The notes beneath the pieces were generated by a model. The model was not told where the DNA came from. It saw nothing but the letters and a program-made list of their open reading frames with translations, and ran no database searches. The position numbers and the translations under genes are program-made. A DNA stretch of 64,000 nucleotides. Origin: Streptomyces marincola (GTDB lineage Bacteria > Actinomycetota > Actinomycetes > Streptomycetales > Streptomycetaceae). Numbering within the stretch: the first letter of the stretch is position 1; each line of letters starts with the position of its first letter. This document shows, in pieces, positions 16,018 through 24,643 of this stretch. Location of the stretch: positions 3,290,501 to 3,354,500 of the forward strand of contig NZ_CP084541.1 in assembly GCF_020410765.1 (NCBI RefSeq). The letters run 5' to 3'.

Positions 16018-16797
16018 TCAGGAAGCGGTGACGCGGATTCTGGACTGGCCGTGCGGCAGCTTCTCCCAGTCCTCCTCGAACCTGGCGCGCAGTCCGTGCC
16101 GCTCCGCGAGCGCGACGAGCGTTTCCGTCCGGTAGTAGAAATCCTCGCGCAGCACGTGGTGCTCGCGGCCCTCGGTGCGGTCGAAGGTGAAGTCGAAGAA
16201 CGCGCCCGGCGCCATGACGCGGCCGACGTGCGCGAGGCATTCGTCGATCACGGACAGGGGCGAGTGCGAGAACACGCTGTGCGCGTGCACGACGTCGAAA
16301 TACGCGTCGGGCAGGAAGTCGAGGGTGAGGTCGCGGGTCGGCGTCAGGTGCGGCACCTTGTCCTGGAGGCCGTAGGCGACCAGGGTGTGCTTGGCGCTGA
16401 CGAGGATGTCCGGCGAGATGTCGATCCCGTAGTAGGCGCCGGGCCCCAGGTAGTCGATGAACCACCGGCCCGCGCGCAGGTTGCCGCAGCCGATGTCGAG
16501 CATGCGGTGCTCCGGCCTGAGACCGTGCGCGGTCAGGTAGGTGAACTGCATCTCACCCAGCGCCCGCCAGCGCGCCCGGCTCGCGCTGCCCACGGCCTTG
16601 TCGGGGTCGCGGGCGGTGTCGGAGGCCATCACCGCGCGGTAGTAGGAGACGTGGTCGCGGTGCCGCAGCCGCAGCCAGGTGTCACGGGCCACGCGCCGCG
16701 CGTGCGGCGCGATGCGCGCCGGATTGCGCGCCGCGTAACGGATCTTGTGGGAGAGGCTGGCCCGGTTCACGAGCAGGGCGGCGTTCTTCATTCGCAT
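16018..16797 (-). CDS. Class I SAM-dependent methyltransferase
   Basis: A 259-aa protein with a Rossmann-type SAM-binding motif (MLDIGCGNLRAG near residue 105), an acidic strand-2 end (YGIDIS) and DVVHAHSVFSH after strand 4. A basic N-terminal region of about 60 aa precedes the domain. The start is uncertain between ATG 16797 and ATG 16791, since neither has a strong ribosome binding site. It stands alone, divergent from the copper ATPase, so the substrate cannot be inferred from context. Confidence 0.8.
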   Translation of the reverse strand: MRMKNAALLVNRASLSHKIRYAARNPARIAPHARRVARDTWLRLRHRDHVSYYRAVMASDTARDPDKAVGSASRARWRALGEMQFTYLTAHGLRPEHRMLDIGCGNLRAGRWFIDYLGPGAYYGIDISPDILVSAKHTLVAYGLQDKVPHLTPTRDLTLDFLPDAYFDVVHAHSVFSHSPLSVIDECLAHVGRVMAPGAFFDFTFDRTEGREHHVLREDFYYRTETLVALAERHGLRARFEEDWEKLPHGQSRIRVTAS

Positions 16798-16860
16798 ACG
16801 GGGCAGCTTGGCGCAGATGGCGCTTTCCCCCCGGAAGGCGCGCGACACGGGCGCGACACT

Positions 16861-16935
16861 TACCCCTGGGGGGTATTTGCCCAACATACCCCTGTGGGGT
16901 ATACAGGAGGTCGAACGCATACCTCCCACGGGTAT
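16861..16935. promoter_or_regulatory. Three CsoR-like copper operators upstream of copA
   Basis: TACCCCTGGGGGGTA (16861-16875), ATACCCCTGTGGGGTAT (16886-16902) and ATACCTCCCACGGGTAT (16919-16935) are successive inverted repeats. They resemble the TACCCC...GGGGTA sites bound by CsoR copper repressors. The first two have perfect arms; the third is less regular. Confidence 0.72.
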
Positions 16936-16959
16936 CCTGGGCAACCGAGGAGCCACCCC

Positions 16960-19218
16960 ATGACAGCCACCGCATCCGACAGCGCCGAGGTCGAACTGGC
17001 CATCGGCGGCATGACCTGCGCGTCCTGCGCCGCCCGGATCGAGAAGAAGCTCAACCGGATGGACGGCGTCACCGCCTCCGTCAACTACGCCACCGAGAAG
17101 GCGAAGGTCTCCTACGCCGACGGCGTCACCGTCGCCGACCTCGTCGCCACCGTCGAGGCCACCGGCTACACCGCCGAGGAGCCGCGCCCGGCCGCCGCGC
17201 CCGCGCCCGAGGGCGGCGCGGAGCCGCCGGACGACCTGGCGGCCCTGCGCCACCGCACGGCGGTGACCTGGGCCCTGGCCGTTCCGGTGATCGTCCTGGC
17301 GATGGTGCCCGCCTGGCAGTTCGAGTACTGGCAGTGGCTGTCGCTGACCCTGGCCGCGCCCGCCGTGGTGTGGGGCGGCTGGCAGTTCCACCGCGCCGCG
17401 TGGACGAACGCGCGGCACGGCGCCGCGACCATGGACACGCTCGTGTCCCTCGGCACGCTGGCCGCGCTCGCCTGGTCGGTGTGGGCGCTGTTCTTCGGGC
17501 ACGCGGGCATGCCCGGCATGACCCACCCGTTCGAGCTGACCATCGAACGCACGGACGGCGCGGGCGCGATCTACCTGGAGGCCGCCGCGGGCGTCACCGC
17601 GTTCCTGCTCGCGGGCCGCTACCTGGAGGCGCGCGCCAAGCGCCGCGCGGGCGCCGCGCTGCGCGCCCTGCTCGACCTCGGCGCCAAGGAGGTCACCGTG
17701 CTGCGCGGCGGCGCCGAGCGGCGCGTGCCGGTCGCGGACCTGCGCCCGGGCGACCGGTTCGTGGTGCGGCCGGGCGAGAAGATCGCGACCGACGGCGTCG
17801 TCGTCGAGGGCAGCTCGGCCGTCGACGCCTCCATGCTGACCGGCGAGTCCGTGCCCGTCGAGGTCGCGGAGGGCGCCCAGGTCACCGGCGCCACGATCAA
17901 CGCGGGCGGCCGGCTGGTCGTCGAGGCCACGCGGGTCGGCGCGGACACGCGGCTGGCGCGGATGGCGAAGCTCGTGGAGGACGCGCAGAACGGGAAGGCC
18001 GCGGCGCAGCGCCTCGCGGACCGGATCTCGGCCGTGTTCGTGCCGGCCGTCATCGCCATCGCCGTGGCCACGCTCGGCGTGTGGCTGGCGGCGGGGGGCG
18101 GGCCGACCGCCGCGTTCACCGCGGCCGTGGCCGTGCTGATCATCGCGTGCCCCTGCGCCCTCGGGCTCGCCACGCCCACGGCGCTGCTGGTGGGCACCGG
18201 GCGCGGCGCGCAGCTCGGCATCCTGATCAAGGGGCCCGAGGTGCTGGAGAACACGCGGCGCGCCGATGTCGTGCTGCTCGACAAGACCGGCACCGTCACC
18301 ACGGGCCGGATGGCGCTGACCGGCGTGACCGCGGCGGCGGGCGAGGACGAGGCGGAGGCGCTGCGGCTGGCCGGCGCGCTCGAACACGCTTCGGAGCACC
18401 CGATCGCGCGGGCCGTCGCCGCGGGCGCGGCCGAGGCCGCGGGCACGACGGCGGAGCAGCTGCCCCCGGTGCGGGAGTTCACGAACGTGCCCGGGCTCGG
18501 GGTGCGGGGCCTCGTCGAGGGGCGCGCCGTGCTCGCGGGCCGGGCCGGGCTGCTGACCGGGGCCGGCGTCACGCTGCCCGCCGAGCTGGCCGAGGCGGCG
18601 GCCGGGGCGGAGGCCGCGGGCCGCACGGCCGTGCTCGTCGCGTGGGACGGGCGGGCGCGCGCCGTGCTCGCCGTGGCCGACGCGGTCAAGGACAGCAGCG
18701 CCGAGGCGGTGCGGCGGCTGCGGGCGCTCGGCCTGACGCCGGTCCTGCTGACCGGGGACAACGAGACGGTGGCGCGCGCCGTCGCCGCCGAGGTCGGCAT
18801 CGACGAGGTGATCGCCGGGGTGCTGCCCGAGGAGAAGGTGGCCGTCGTGCGGCGGCTGCGGGACGAGGGCCGCACCGTGGCCATGGTGGGCGACGGCGTC
18901 AACGACGCGGCGGCGCTCGCCGCCGCCGACCTCGGCCTCGCGATGGGCACGGGGACGGACGCGGCGATCGAGGCGGGCGACCTGACCCTGGTGCGCGGCG
19001 ACCTGCGGGCCGCGGCCGACGCGATCCGGCTCTCGCGCCGGACGCTGCGGACGATCAAGGGCAACCTGTGGTGGGCGTTCGGCTACAACGTCGCCGCGCT
19101 GCCGCTCGCGGCGGCCGGTCTGCTCAACCCCATGCTGGCGGGCGCGGCGATGGCGTTCTCCTCGGTGTCCGTGGTCGCCAACAGCCTGCGGCTGCGCACG
19201 TTCCGCGCCGCGTCCTGA
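16960..19218 (+). CDS. copA: Copper-translocating P1B-type ATPase
   Basis: A 752-aa membrane pump that exports Cu(I) from the cytoplasm at the cost of ATP. It has an N-terminal heavy-metal domain with C20-A-S-C23, the membrane CPC motif at C397-P-C399, phosphorylation site D441 (DKTGT), H480-P481 of the nucleotide domain, and GDGVND near residue 644. GAGGAG precedes ATG 16960. Three CsoR-like operators lie upstream, so it is probably copper-induced. No csoR or copZ gene lies beside it. Confidence 0.95.
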   Translation: MTATASDSAEVELAIGGMTCASCAARIEKKLNRMDGVTASVNYATEKAKVSYADGVTVADLVATVEATGYTAEEPRPAAAPAPEGGAEPPDDLAALRHRTAVTWALAVPVIVLAMVPAWQFEYWQWLSLTLAAPAVVWGGWQFHRAAWTNARHGAATMDTLVSLGTLAALAWSVWALFFGHAGMPGMTHPFELTIERTDGAGAIYLEAAAGVTAFLLAGRYLEARAKRRAGAALRALLDLGAKEVTVLRGGAERRVPVADLRPGDRFVVRPGEKIATDGVVVEGSSAVDASMLTGESVPVEVAEGAQVTGATINAGGRLVVEATRVGADTRLARMAKLVEDAQNGKAAAQRLADRISAVFVPAVIAIAVATLGVWLAAGGGPTAAFTAAVAVLIIACPCALGLATPTALLVGTGRGAQLGILIKGPEVLENTRRADVVLLDKTGTVTTGRMALTGVTAAAGEDEAEALRLAGALEHASEHPIARAVAAGAAEAAGTTAEQLPPVREFTNVPGLGVRGLVEGRAVLAGRAGLLTGAGVTLPAELAEAAAGAEAAGRTAVLVAWDGRARAVLAVADAVKDSSAEAVRRLRALGLTPVLLTGDNETVARAVAAEVGIDEVIAGVLPEEKVAVVRRLRDEGRTVAMVGDGVNDAAALAAADLGLAMGTGTDAAIEAGDLTLVRGDLRAAADAIRLSRRTLRTIKGNLWWAFGYNVAALPLAAAGLLNPMLAGAAMAFSSVSVVANSLRLRTFRAAS

Positions 19219-19347
19219 GCGCCCGCCGGGCCCGGGCCGAGGCGCCGGAACGCGGGGCGGGGCACACGCCGGGACACGCGCGTGAACCGTGGGGTGAACG
19301 GGGCGTGAATCCCGGCGGGCGCCCCCCATTTCCCCCGGTGATCGGGT

Positions 19348-19374
19348 GGAACCGGGCCGCCGACCGGATACGTT
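19348..19374 (+). promoter_or_regulatory. Possible ECF-type promoter of the TerB gene
   Basis: GGAAC (19348-19352) and GTT (19372-19374) are spaced roughly as in ECF sigma promoters of the GGAAT/GTT kind, 39 bases before the gene. Spacing is one base off the common value, so this is tentative. Confidence 0.25.
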
Positions 19375-19412
19375 GACGGGGTACTGACTGACGACAACCG
19401 AGGTGACAGGCA

Positions 19413-19940
19413 ATGGCCATCTGGGACCGGATCAAGGACTCGGCGAAGGGGCGGACCGGCTCCGGCGGCAGCGGGGGGAGCGGGAGCGGCGGAAGCGGCG
19501 GCGGCCAGCAGCTGGTGAGCATGTTCAAGAACCAGCTGTCCTCGATGAAGACGGAGCTCAAGAGCGGCGCCTACCGCGACGCCAGCATGGCGATGTGCGC
19601 GCTGGTCGCCGCCGCCGACGGCTCGGTCGACCACAACGAGCGGCAGCACGTGGAGTCGCTGATCGTCAGCAACGACGTCCTCCAGAACTTCCCGGCCGAC
19701 TCCTTGCGGCAGCGGTTCAACAAGCACGTGGACCAGCTCGTGGGCAACTTCCAGGCCGGGCGGGCCGCGGCGCTCCAGGAGATCGCCAAGGTGCAGAAGA
19801 AGCCGATGGAGGCGCGGGCCGTCGTCCAGACCGGCATCGTGATCGCGGGCGCCGACGGCTACTTCGCGCAGGCCGAGCAGCAGGTCATCCGGGAGGTGTG
19901 CGGCGCGCTCGGGCTCTCCCCCAGCGAGTTCAACATGTGA
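19413..19940 (+). CDS. TerB-like tellurite-resistance family protein
   Basis: A 175-aa protein. After a Gly/Ser-rich linker (residues about 16-32) comes an all-helical TerB domain with two acidic metal-binding loops (VAAADGSVDHNERQ and IAGADGYFAQAEQQ). TerB proteins belong to stress-response complexes at the membrane, and the acidic motifs can bind divalent metal. GAGGTGA precedes ATG 19413. It stands alone after copA and ends before a strong hairpin. Its actual role in tellurite resistance is not established by sequence. Confidence 0.9.
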   Translation: MAIWDRIKDSAKGRTGSGGSGGSGSGGSGGGQQLVSMFKNQLSSMKTELKSGAYRDASMAMCALVAAADGSVDHNERQHVESLIVSNDVLQNFPADSLRQRFNKHVDQLVGNFQAGRAAALQEIAKVQKKPMEARAVVQTGIVIAGADGYFAQAEQQVIREVCGALGLSPSEFNM

Positions 19941-20012
19941 TGACGCCCGCGTGCGCCCGCGCACGCACTCCCTTACGCGCCGGGCTCGCACGACGTGCGA
20001 CACGGAGCTGAC

Positions 20013-20065
20013 GGCAGCCCCGGACAACGGAGGTAAGGGTTCCGTTGCCGGAGTCCGGGGCTGCC
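20013..20065. terminator. Long hairpin terminator after terB
   Basis: GGCAGCCCCGGAC (20013-20025) pairs with GTCCGGGGCTGCC (20053-20065), with a second inner stem AACGGA/TCCGTT, followed by TTTGCCGTTT. Confidence 0.8.
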
Positions 20066-20114
20066 TTTGCCGTTTCCGATGGAGCGCTTGACCATCGGGG
20101 GCGAGGCTTGCCGC

Positions 20115-20555
20115 ATGCGCACCTCACCTGAGCCCCAGACCGCGGCGGGCGGGCACCGCCCGCCGACCGAAGCCGAGATCCGCGCGCTGTTCGCGCGGTG
20201 GAACGACGCGCTCGCCACCGGCGACGCGGAGGTCGTGGCCGACCGCTACGCGGCCGACGCCGTCCTCGAACCCACCCAGTCCAACCGGATACGCACCGAC
20301 CGCGCCGGCATAGTCGACTACTTCGAGCACTTCCTCACGCAGCGGCCGACCGGCGAGATCGACGAGTCCTACGTCGAGATCCTGGGCCGCGACGCGGCCG
20401 TCGACGGCGGCGCCTACACCTTCCACCTGACCGACCCGGCCACGGGCGAGCCCCGCGACGTGCGCGCCCGCTACACGTTCGTCTACGAACGCGACCGGCG
20501 CACCGGCACGTGGCTGATCGTCAACCACCACTCCTCGGTGATGCCGGAGGGCTGA
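20115..20555 (+). CDS. SnoaL-like / SgcJ-EcaC family NTF2-fold protein
   Basis: A 146-aa protein with an NTF2-like cone fold, recognised from the RALFARWNDALATGDAEVVADRYAADAVLEP opening and the closing TWLIVNHHSSVMPEG. The family is annotated as SgcJ/EcaC oxidoreductases or DUF4440-like proteins; most members have no proven activity. ATG 20115 was chosen, with a GGCGAGG patch upstream. In-frame starts at 20067-20079 would begin next to the hairpin and are less likely. It converges on aspS. Confidence 0.8.
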   Translation: MRTSPEPQTAAGGHRPPTEAEIRALFARWNDALATGDAEVVADRYAADAVLEPTQSNRIRTDRAGIVDYFEHFLTQRPTGEIDESYVEILGRDAAVDGGAYTFHLTDPATGEPRDVRARYTFVYERDRRTGTWLIVNHHSSVMPEG

Positions 20556-20589
20556 CGCCCCCCGGCCGCGCGGCGCGGACGTGCGGCGG

Positions 20590-22359
20590 TCAGGACGGCC
20601 GCCGCACGTTCAGGTGCAACTCCCGCAGCCGCGACTCGTCCACCGGGCTCGGCGCGCCCATCAGCAGGTCCTGCGCGTTGCCGTTGAGCGGGAAGGCGAT
20701 CGTCTCGCGGATGTTCGGCTCGTCGGCGAGCAGCATCACGATGCGGTCGATGCCCGGGGCGATCCCGCCGTGCGGCGGGGCGCCGAAGCGGAACGCGCGC
20801 AGCATGCCGCCGAACTCGCGCTCGACCTCCTCGGCGCTGTACCCGGCGATGCCGAACGCCTTGATCATCACGTCGGGCTCGTGGTTCCTGATGGCGCCGG
20901 AGGACAGCTCGATGCCGTTGCACACGATGTCGTACTGCCAGGCCAGGATGTCCAGCGGGTCCTTGGTCTCCAGCGCTTCGAGGCCGCCCTGCGGCATGGA
21001 GAACGGGTTGTGCGAGAACTCGATCGCGCCGGTGTCCTCGTTCCGCTCGTACATGGGGAAGTCCACGATCCAGCAGAAGCGGAAGACGTTCTCCTCGAAG
21101 TGGCCGGCGCGCCTGGCGGCCTCGACCCGCACCGCGCCCATGATTTTGGAGACCTCGTCGAACGCGCCCGCGCCGAAGAACACGGCCGTGCCGGGACCGG
21201 CGTCCAGCCGCTCGCGCAGCGCCGCCACGTTCTCCTCGGTGAGGAACTTGGCGATGGGGCCGGTCAGCTGCCCGTCGTCACCGACCCGCACCCAGGCCAG
21301 GCCCTTGGCGCCCTGCTCCACGGCGAACTCGCCGAGCTGGTCGAAGAAGCGGCGCGGCTGCTTCGCGGTGTCGGGCACGGCGAGCGCGCGCACGTGCTGG
21401 TCCGCGAACGCCTTGAAGCCCGAGCCGGCGAAGACGTCGGAGACGTCCGTCAGCTCAAGGCGCGCGCGCAGGTCGGGCTTGTCCGAGCCGTACTTCAGCA
21501 TCGCCTCGCGGTAGGGGATGCGCGGGAACGGCGAGGTGACGTGCCGTCCGCCGCCGAACTCCGTGAACAGCTCGGTCATCACGCGCTCGATGACGCCGAA
21601 CACGTCCTCCTGCTCGACGAAGCTCATCTCCATGTCGAGCTGGTAGAACTCGCCGGGCGAGCGGTCGGCGCGCGCGTCCTCGTCGCGGAAGCACGGCGCG
21701 ATCTGGAAGTACCGGTCGAAGCCCGCGACCATCAGCAGCTGCTTGAACTGCTGGGGCGCCTGGGGCAGCGCGTAGAAGGTGCCGGGGTGCAGCCGCGAGG
21801 GCACCAGGAAGTCGCGCGCGCCCTCGGGCGAGGTGGCCGACAGGATCGGCGTGGCCAGCTCGTTGAAGCCCTGGGCGGTCATCTTCTGCCGGATCGCGGA
21901 GATCACGGCGGAGCGCAGCATGATGTTGCGGTGCATGCGCTCGCGGCGCAGGTCGAGGAAGCGGTATTCGAGCCGGCGTTCCTCGTTGACGCCGTCCTCG
22001 CTGTTGATCGTGAACGGCACCTGGTCGGCGGCGCCGAGCACCTCGACCTCGGTCACCTCGACCTCGATCTCACCGGTGGCGAGCTCGGCGTTGACGTTGT
22101 CGGCGCCGCGGCCGACCACGCGGCCGTCGACGCGGATGACCGTCTCCTTGGCCAGGCCGCCGAGCGTGTCGTCCACGGCCTGGGCGCCCGGGGCCTCGGG
22201 GTGCACGACGAGCTGCACGATGCCGTGGTGGTCGCGCAGGTCGATGAACAGGATGCCGCCCAGGTTCCGGCGATTGTGCAGCCACCCGGACAGCCGGACG
22301 TCCTTGCCGATGTCCGCGGAGCGCAGCTCGCCGCAGGTGTGGGACCGGTACCGATGCAT
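20590..22359 (-). CDS. aspS: Aspartate--tRNA ligase
   Basis: A 589-aa class II aminoacyl-tRNA synthetase that charges tRNA-Asp. It has the N-terminal OB-fold anticodon-binding domain (SGWLHNRRNLGGILFIDLRDHHG), motif 2 (PCFRDEDARADRSPGEFYQLD), the GAD insertion domain of bacterial AspRS, and motif 3 (GGIAPGIDRIVMLL). Its length is as expected for a bacterial AspRS. It is a housekeeping landmark separating the accessory left part from the more conserved right part. Confidence 0.97.
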   Translation of the reverse strand: MHRYRSHTCGELRSADIGKDVRLSGWLHNRRNLGGILFIDLRDHHGIVQLVVHPEAPGAQAVDDTLGGLAKETVIRVDGRVVGRGADNVNAELATGEIEVEVTEVEVLGAADQVPFTINSEDGVNEERRLEYRFLDLRRERMHRNIMLRSAVISAIRQKMTAQGFNELATPILSATSPEGARDFLVPSRLHPGTFYALPQAPQQFKQLLMVAGFDRYFQIAPCFRDEDARADRSPGEFYQLDMEMSFVEQEDVFGVIERVMTELFTEFGGGRHVTSPFPRIPYREAMLKYGSDKPDLRARLELTDVSDVFAGSGFKAFADQHVRALAVPDTAKQPRRFFDQLGEFAVEQGAKGLAWVRVGDDGQLTGPIAKFLTEENVAALRERLDAGPGTAVFFGAGAFDEVSKIMGAVRVEAARRAGHFEENVFRFCWIVDFPMYERNEDTGAIEFSHNPFSMPQGGLEALETKDPLDILAWQYDIVCNGIELSSGAIRNHEPDVMIKAFGIAGYSAEEVEREFGGMLRAFRFGAPPHGGIAPGIDRIVMLLADEPNIRETIAFPLNGNAQDLLMGAPSPVDESRLRELHLNVRRPS

Positions 22360-22507
22360 CGTTCATCCAAGTCGTCAGGAAGCCGTCGTCAGACGTCGCC
22401 GTTGGGTGTGCCGGACGGCATCTCAGACTACCGCCGCCCACCGTCACCACCGTCCCGGCCCACTCCTGGTGGCCGGTTCCCGGCATAACACCATAGGGTG
22501 GTGCGAT

Positions 22508-24616
22508 ATGCGCACCGAGGACGTGCTGGGCGCCGCGGAGACCGGGCTGTGGGCGTGGGACGGGGCCCGCGGCCAGGTCACCCTGGACGCGACGGCCGCC
22601 CGGCTGTTCGGCCTGCCCACCGACGAGGTGACCATCCCCGAGGCCGCGATCCGCGCCCGCCTGCCCTCCGAGGACGTGATCGAGATCCAGCGCGTGATGG
22701 CCGCCGCCGAGGCCGAGGGCCGGGTCGCGGAGCTGCGGATCAGGGTCGTCGACGGCGAGGGGAACGTGCTGCGCACCCTGCGCAGCCGGCTGCGCCCGGT
22801 CGACGAGGGGCCGGGCGCGGGGATCGCCGGCGTCACCTCGGGCGTGGTCGGCACGGTCGTGGAGGTGCCGGCGGCGCCGGGCCGCCCCTCCGCCGTGGAG
22901 TGGGACTGGCGGCGCGCGCGGGAGGCGTTCCTGCTCGACGCGGGCCAGACGCTGTCCGGCGCGAACACCACCGAGGACGTGCTGCGGGTCACCGCGTCCC
23001 TGGCGATGCCGGGCTTCTCGCCCGACGGCGTCGCGGTGTTCGTGCAGGAGGGCGACCAGGTCAAGCTGGCCGACTACCACGGCGCGGACTTCGAGGCGGT
23101 GAGCGCGAGCTTCCCCGTCCCGGTCTCCGCGAACTACCCGGCGGCCCAGGTGCTGCGCACCGGGCGCGCGGTGTACCTGGCGACCCCGGACGAGTACCGC
23201 AAGGACTTCCCCGACCTGTGGCCCCTGATCGAACGCTTCGGCCACAAGTCCTGGGCCTACCTGCCGCTCGTGGTCGCCGGGCGCACGATCGGGGTGTGGC
23301 TGGTGGCGTTCCGCGCCCCGCTCGGCTTCACCATCGAGGACAGGTCGCTGCTGTCCACGGTGGCCCGCCTGGTCGCCCAGGCCCTCTCGCGCGCCTACCT
23401 CCAGGACACCGAGCGCGAGCTGGCCGCCGACCTCCAGCACACGATGCGCCCGGGGCCCGCGCCCGGCGTGCCCGGCATGGAGCTGGCCGCCCGCTACGTG
23501 CCGGCCGGCGGCGGGCTGACGGTCGGCGGCGACTGGTACGACGTGATCCCGCTGCCCTCGGGGCGGGTGGCGCTGATCATCGGGGACGTGCAGGGGCACG
23601 ACGTGCGGGCGGCGGCGGTGATGGCGCAGCTGCGGATCGTGCTGCGCGCGTACGCCTCCGAGGGCCACCGTCCGGACGCGGTGCTCGCGCGGGCCTCCCG
23701 TTTCCTGTCCACGCTGACCGCCGAGCCCGATCCGGCGTTCGGCGAGACCCGGTTCGCGACCTGCCTGTACGTGGAGGTCGACCCGCCCTCGGGCACGCTC
23801 GACGTGGCGCGCGCCGGGCACCCCGACGCGGCGATGGTCCTTGAGGACGGCACGCTGGTGACGCGGCCGAGCCCGGGCGGGCTGCCGCTCGGCGTGGTGC
23901 CGCAGGGCGACTACCCGACGACGCGCCTGGTGCTCCAGCCGGGCGAGACGCTGCTGCTGTGCACGGACGGGCTGATCGAGACCGGCAGGCACGACTTCGA
24001 CTCGGGGTGGGCGCGGCTGCGCCGCGCGGTGGCGGGTCTGGGCGGCGTCGGTCTTGAGAACCTGGCGGACGGCCTGATCGAGGCGGTGCACGGGAACGCG
24101 CCGCCGCAGCCGTCGGCGCCCGGCATGGGCGGCCCGGACCTGGACGACATCGCGCTGCTCCTGCTGCGCCGCCCGCGCGGCGGGGCGCAGGGCCCGGCGT
24201 GGGCGGCGCCCGTGCGCCGGGTGGTGCTGACGATCGCGCAGGCCGAGCCGGCCAGGATCGCGCAGGCGCGCGGGCGGCTCGCGGAGCTGCTGCACGACTG
24301 GGGCGACGCGGACCGGGTGTTCGGCGCCCGGCTGATGCTGTCCGAGGTCGTGACGAACGTGCTGATGCACACCGACGGCGACGCGCTGCTGGTGGCCGAG
24401 TTGAGCGGTCCGGCAGGCGACCGGCTGCTGCGGGTGGAGGTCAGCGACCCGAGCGACGAGCCGCCGCACCCGAGGGAGCCGGGCGAACTGGCCTCGTCGG
24501 GGCGGGGGTTGATGCTGATGGAGTCGCTTGCCGACGCCTGGGGCTACGCGCCGCGCGGCGCGGGCAAGACGACGTGGTTCGAGCTGCACGAGGAGCCGCC
24601 CGAGCCGCCGGCCTGA
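22508..24616 (+). CDS. PAS-GAF-PP2C phosphatase with C-terminal HATPase domain (SpoIIE/RsbU-like)
   Basis: A 702-aa multidomain cytoplasmic protein: PAS-like (about 1-115), GAF (about 135-300), PP2C/SpoIIE serine phosphatase (about 300-555, with GGDWYD near 340 and GDVQGHD), and an HATPase_c anti-sigma-kinase-like domain (about 572-700, SEVVTNVLMHT). Such proteins dephosphorylate anti-sigma-factor antagonists, and the HATPase domain resembles RsbW kinases. Opposing activities may therefore reside in one chain. It lies upstream of, and divergent from, aspS. No antagonist gene is nearby, so the target is unknown. Confidence 0.88.
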   Translation: MRTEDVLGAAETGLWAWDGARGQVTLDATAARLFGLPTDEVTIPEAAIRARLPSEDVIEIQRVMAAAEAEGRVAELRIRVVDGEGNVLRTLRSRLRPVDEGPGAGIAGVTSGVVGTVVEVPAAPGRPSAVEWDWRRAREAFLLDAGQTLSGANTTEDVLRVTASLAMPGFSPDGVAVFVQEGDQVKLADYHGADFEAVSASFPVPVSANYPAAQVLRTGRAVYLATPDEYRKDFPDLWPLIERFGHKSWAYLPLVVAGRTIGVWLVAFRAPLGFTIEDRSLLSTVARLVAQALSRAYLQDTERELAADLQHTMRPGPAPGVPGMELAARYVPAGGGLTVGGDWYDVIPLPSGRVALIIGDVQGHDVRAAAVMAQLRIVLRAYASEGHRPDAVLARASRFLSTLTAEPDPAFGETRFATCLYVEVDPPSGTLDVARAGHPDAAMVLEDGTLVTRPSPGGLPLGVVPQGDYPTTRLVLQPGETLLLCTDGLIETGRHDFDSGWARLRRAVAGLGGVGLENLADGLIEAVHGNAPPQPSAPGMGGPDLDDIALLLLRRPRGGAQGPAWAAPVRRVVLTIAQAEPARIAQARGRLAELLHDWGDADRVFGARLMLSEVVTNVLMHTDGDALLVAELSGPAGDRLLRVEVSDPSDEPPHPREPGELASSGRGLMLMESLADAWGYAPRGAGKTTWFELHEEPPEPPA

Positions 24617-24643
24617 GCCCGGCGGCCCGGGAGGGCGCGCGGG

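Noticed and set aside
16018..19413. A minus-strand ORF of 1131 codons across copA
   Set aside because: The part over copA is a low-complexity GC-rich shadow. Only its last 259 codons (16018-16797) match a methyltransferase, and copA on the other strand has all P-type ATPase motifs.
21779..22507. N-terminal extension of the PAS-GAF-PP2C protein over aspS
   Set aside because: The extension is antisense to aspS and low-complexity. The PAS-like domain begins right at ATG 22508.
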